This document shows positions 63,903 to 64,000 of a stretch of 64,000 nucleotides of DNA, piece by piece (position 1 is the stretch's first letter; the number at the start of each line of letters is the position of its first letter). The DNA is from Chamaelirium japonicum (lineage: Eukaryota > Streptophyta > Magnoliopsida > Liliales > Melanthiaceae): NCBI GenBank assembly GCA_947650365.1, contig OX393550.1, positions 99,958,972-100,022,971 of the forward strand, in the 5' to 3' direction. Below the pieces are notes generated by a model. It worked only from the letters and a program-made list of their open reading frames with translations. It ran no database searches and was not told the DNA's origin. The position numbers were made by a program, and so were the translations under genes.

Positions 63903-64000
63903 ACATCTTACTCGATTGGGCCTAATTTGTCCTAATTTGTCATACATTAGGTCTTAATGGCTTGGAGCTTTATAGTATAGACTTTTGCAGAAAACCCATG
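63903..64000. other. Right flank, nothing recognised
   Basis: AT-rich sequence outside the MITE. No feature was seen before the window ends. Confidence 0.5.

Overview
This is plant nuclear DNA made almost entirely of transposable elements. Evidence: Ty3/gypsy LTR elements with a plant Tat/Ogre-type gag-protease polyprotein, a decayed hAT transposase of the ZMYM1-like class, many MITEs with 2-, 3-, 8- or 9-bp target duplications, and a nuclear tRNA-Ser(GCU). An angiosperm is clear; monocot versus eudicot is not decided here. No complete host protein gene was recognised.

Left part (1-18507): MITEs and simple repeats; a weak multi-exon gene fragment (about 1205-2734); the 5' end of a minus-strand gene (exon 3964-4068, 35 codons, with a 5'UTR intron); a 1.17-kb TIR element with 8-bp duplications (5424-6590); the hAT pseudogene (7519-10044); two copies of a repeat (10371-11687 plus 13642-13690, and 14104-14965), the first hit by a hAT-type MITE (10803-11240) and by a solo LTR (11688-13641); tRNA-Ser (15110-15191, minus); and a second, unrelated solo LTR (16886-17968).

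Right part (18508-63902): a 182-bp palindromic MITE with 9-bp duplications (CTCCACAAA) was entered by a 45,190-bp LTR-element array (18647-63836). The array has five LTRs (A-E) and four internal regions, all on the minus strand: A-INT1-B-INT2-C-INT3-D-INT4-E. Only the outer ends carry a target duplication (CACAT on both sides). Each inner LTR has a polypurine tract on its right, and B and C have a primer-binding site on their left. This is a tandem LTR concatemer from one integration, not several separate insertions.

INT1 and INT4 carry intact gag-pro ORFs of 2,029 and 2,022 codons. INT3 carries a truncated copy with two nonsense codons, and INT2 has none. No reverse transcriptase, RNase H or integrase is present, so the family is non-autonomous and would need pol from a relative. 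The gag-pro ORF contains an internal duplication whose second copy lost the protease. Between gag-pro and the polypurine tract lie GC-rich blocks, long poly(A) runs (sense strand), 154-bp and about 190-bp tandem repeats and patchwork junctions, arranged differently in each internal region. LTR-B is lengthened by a 16-unit 70-bp repeat (3-4 units in the others). Together these show a fast-rearranging family shaped by template switching, LTR recombination and repeat expansion.
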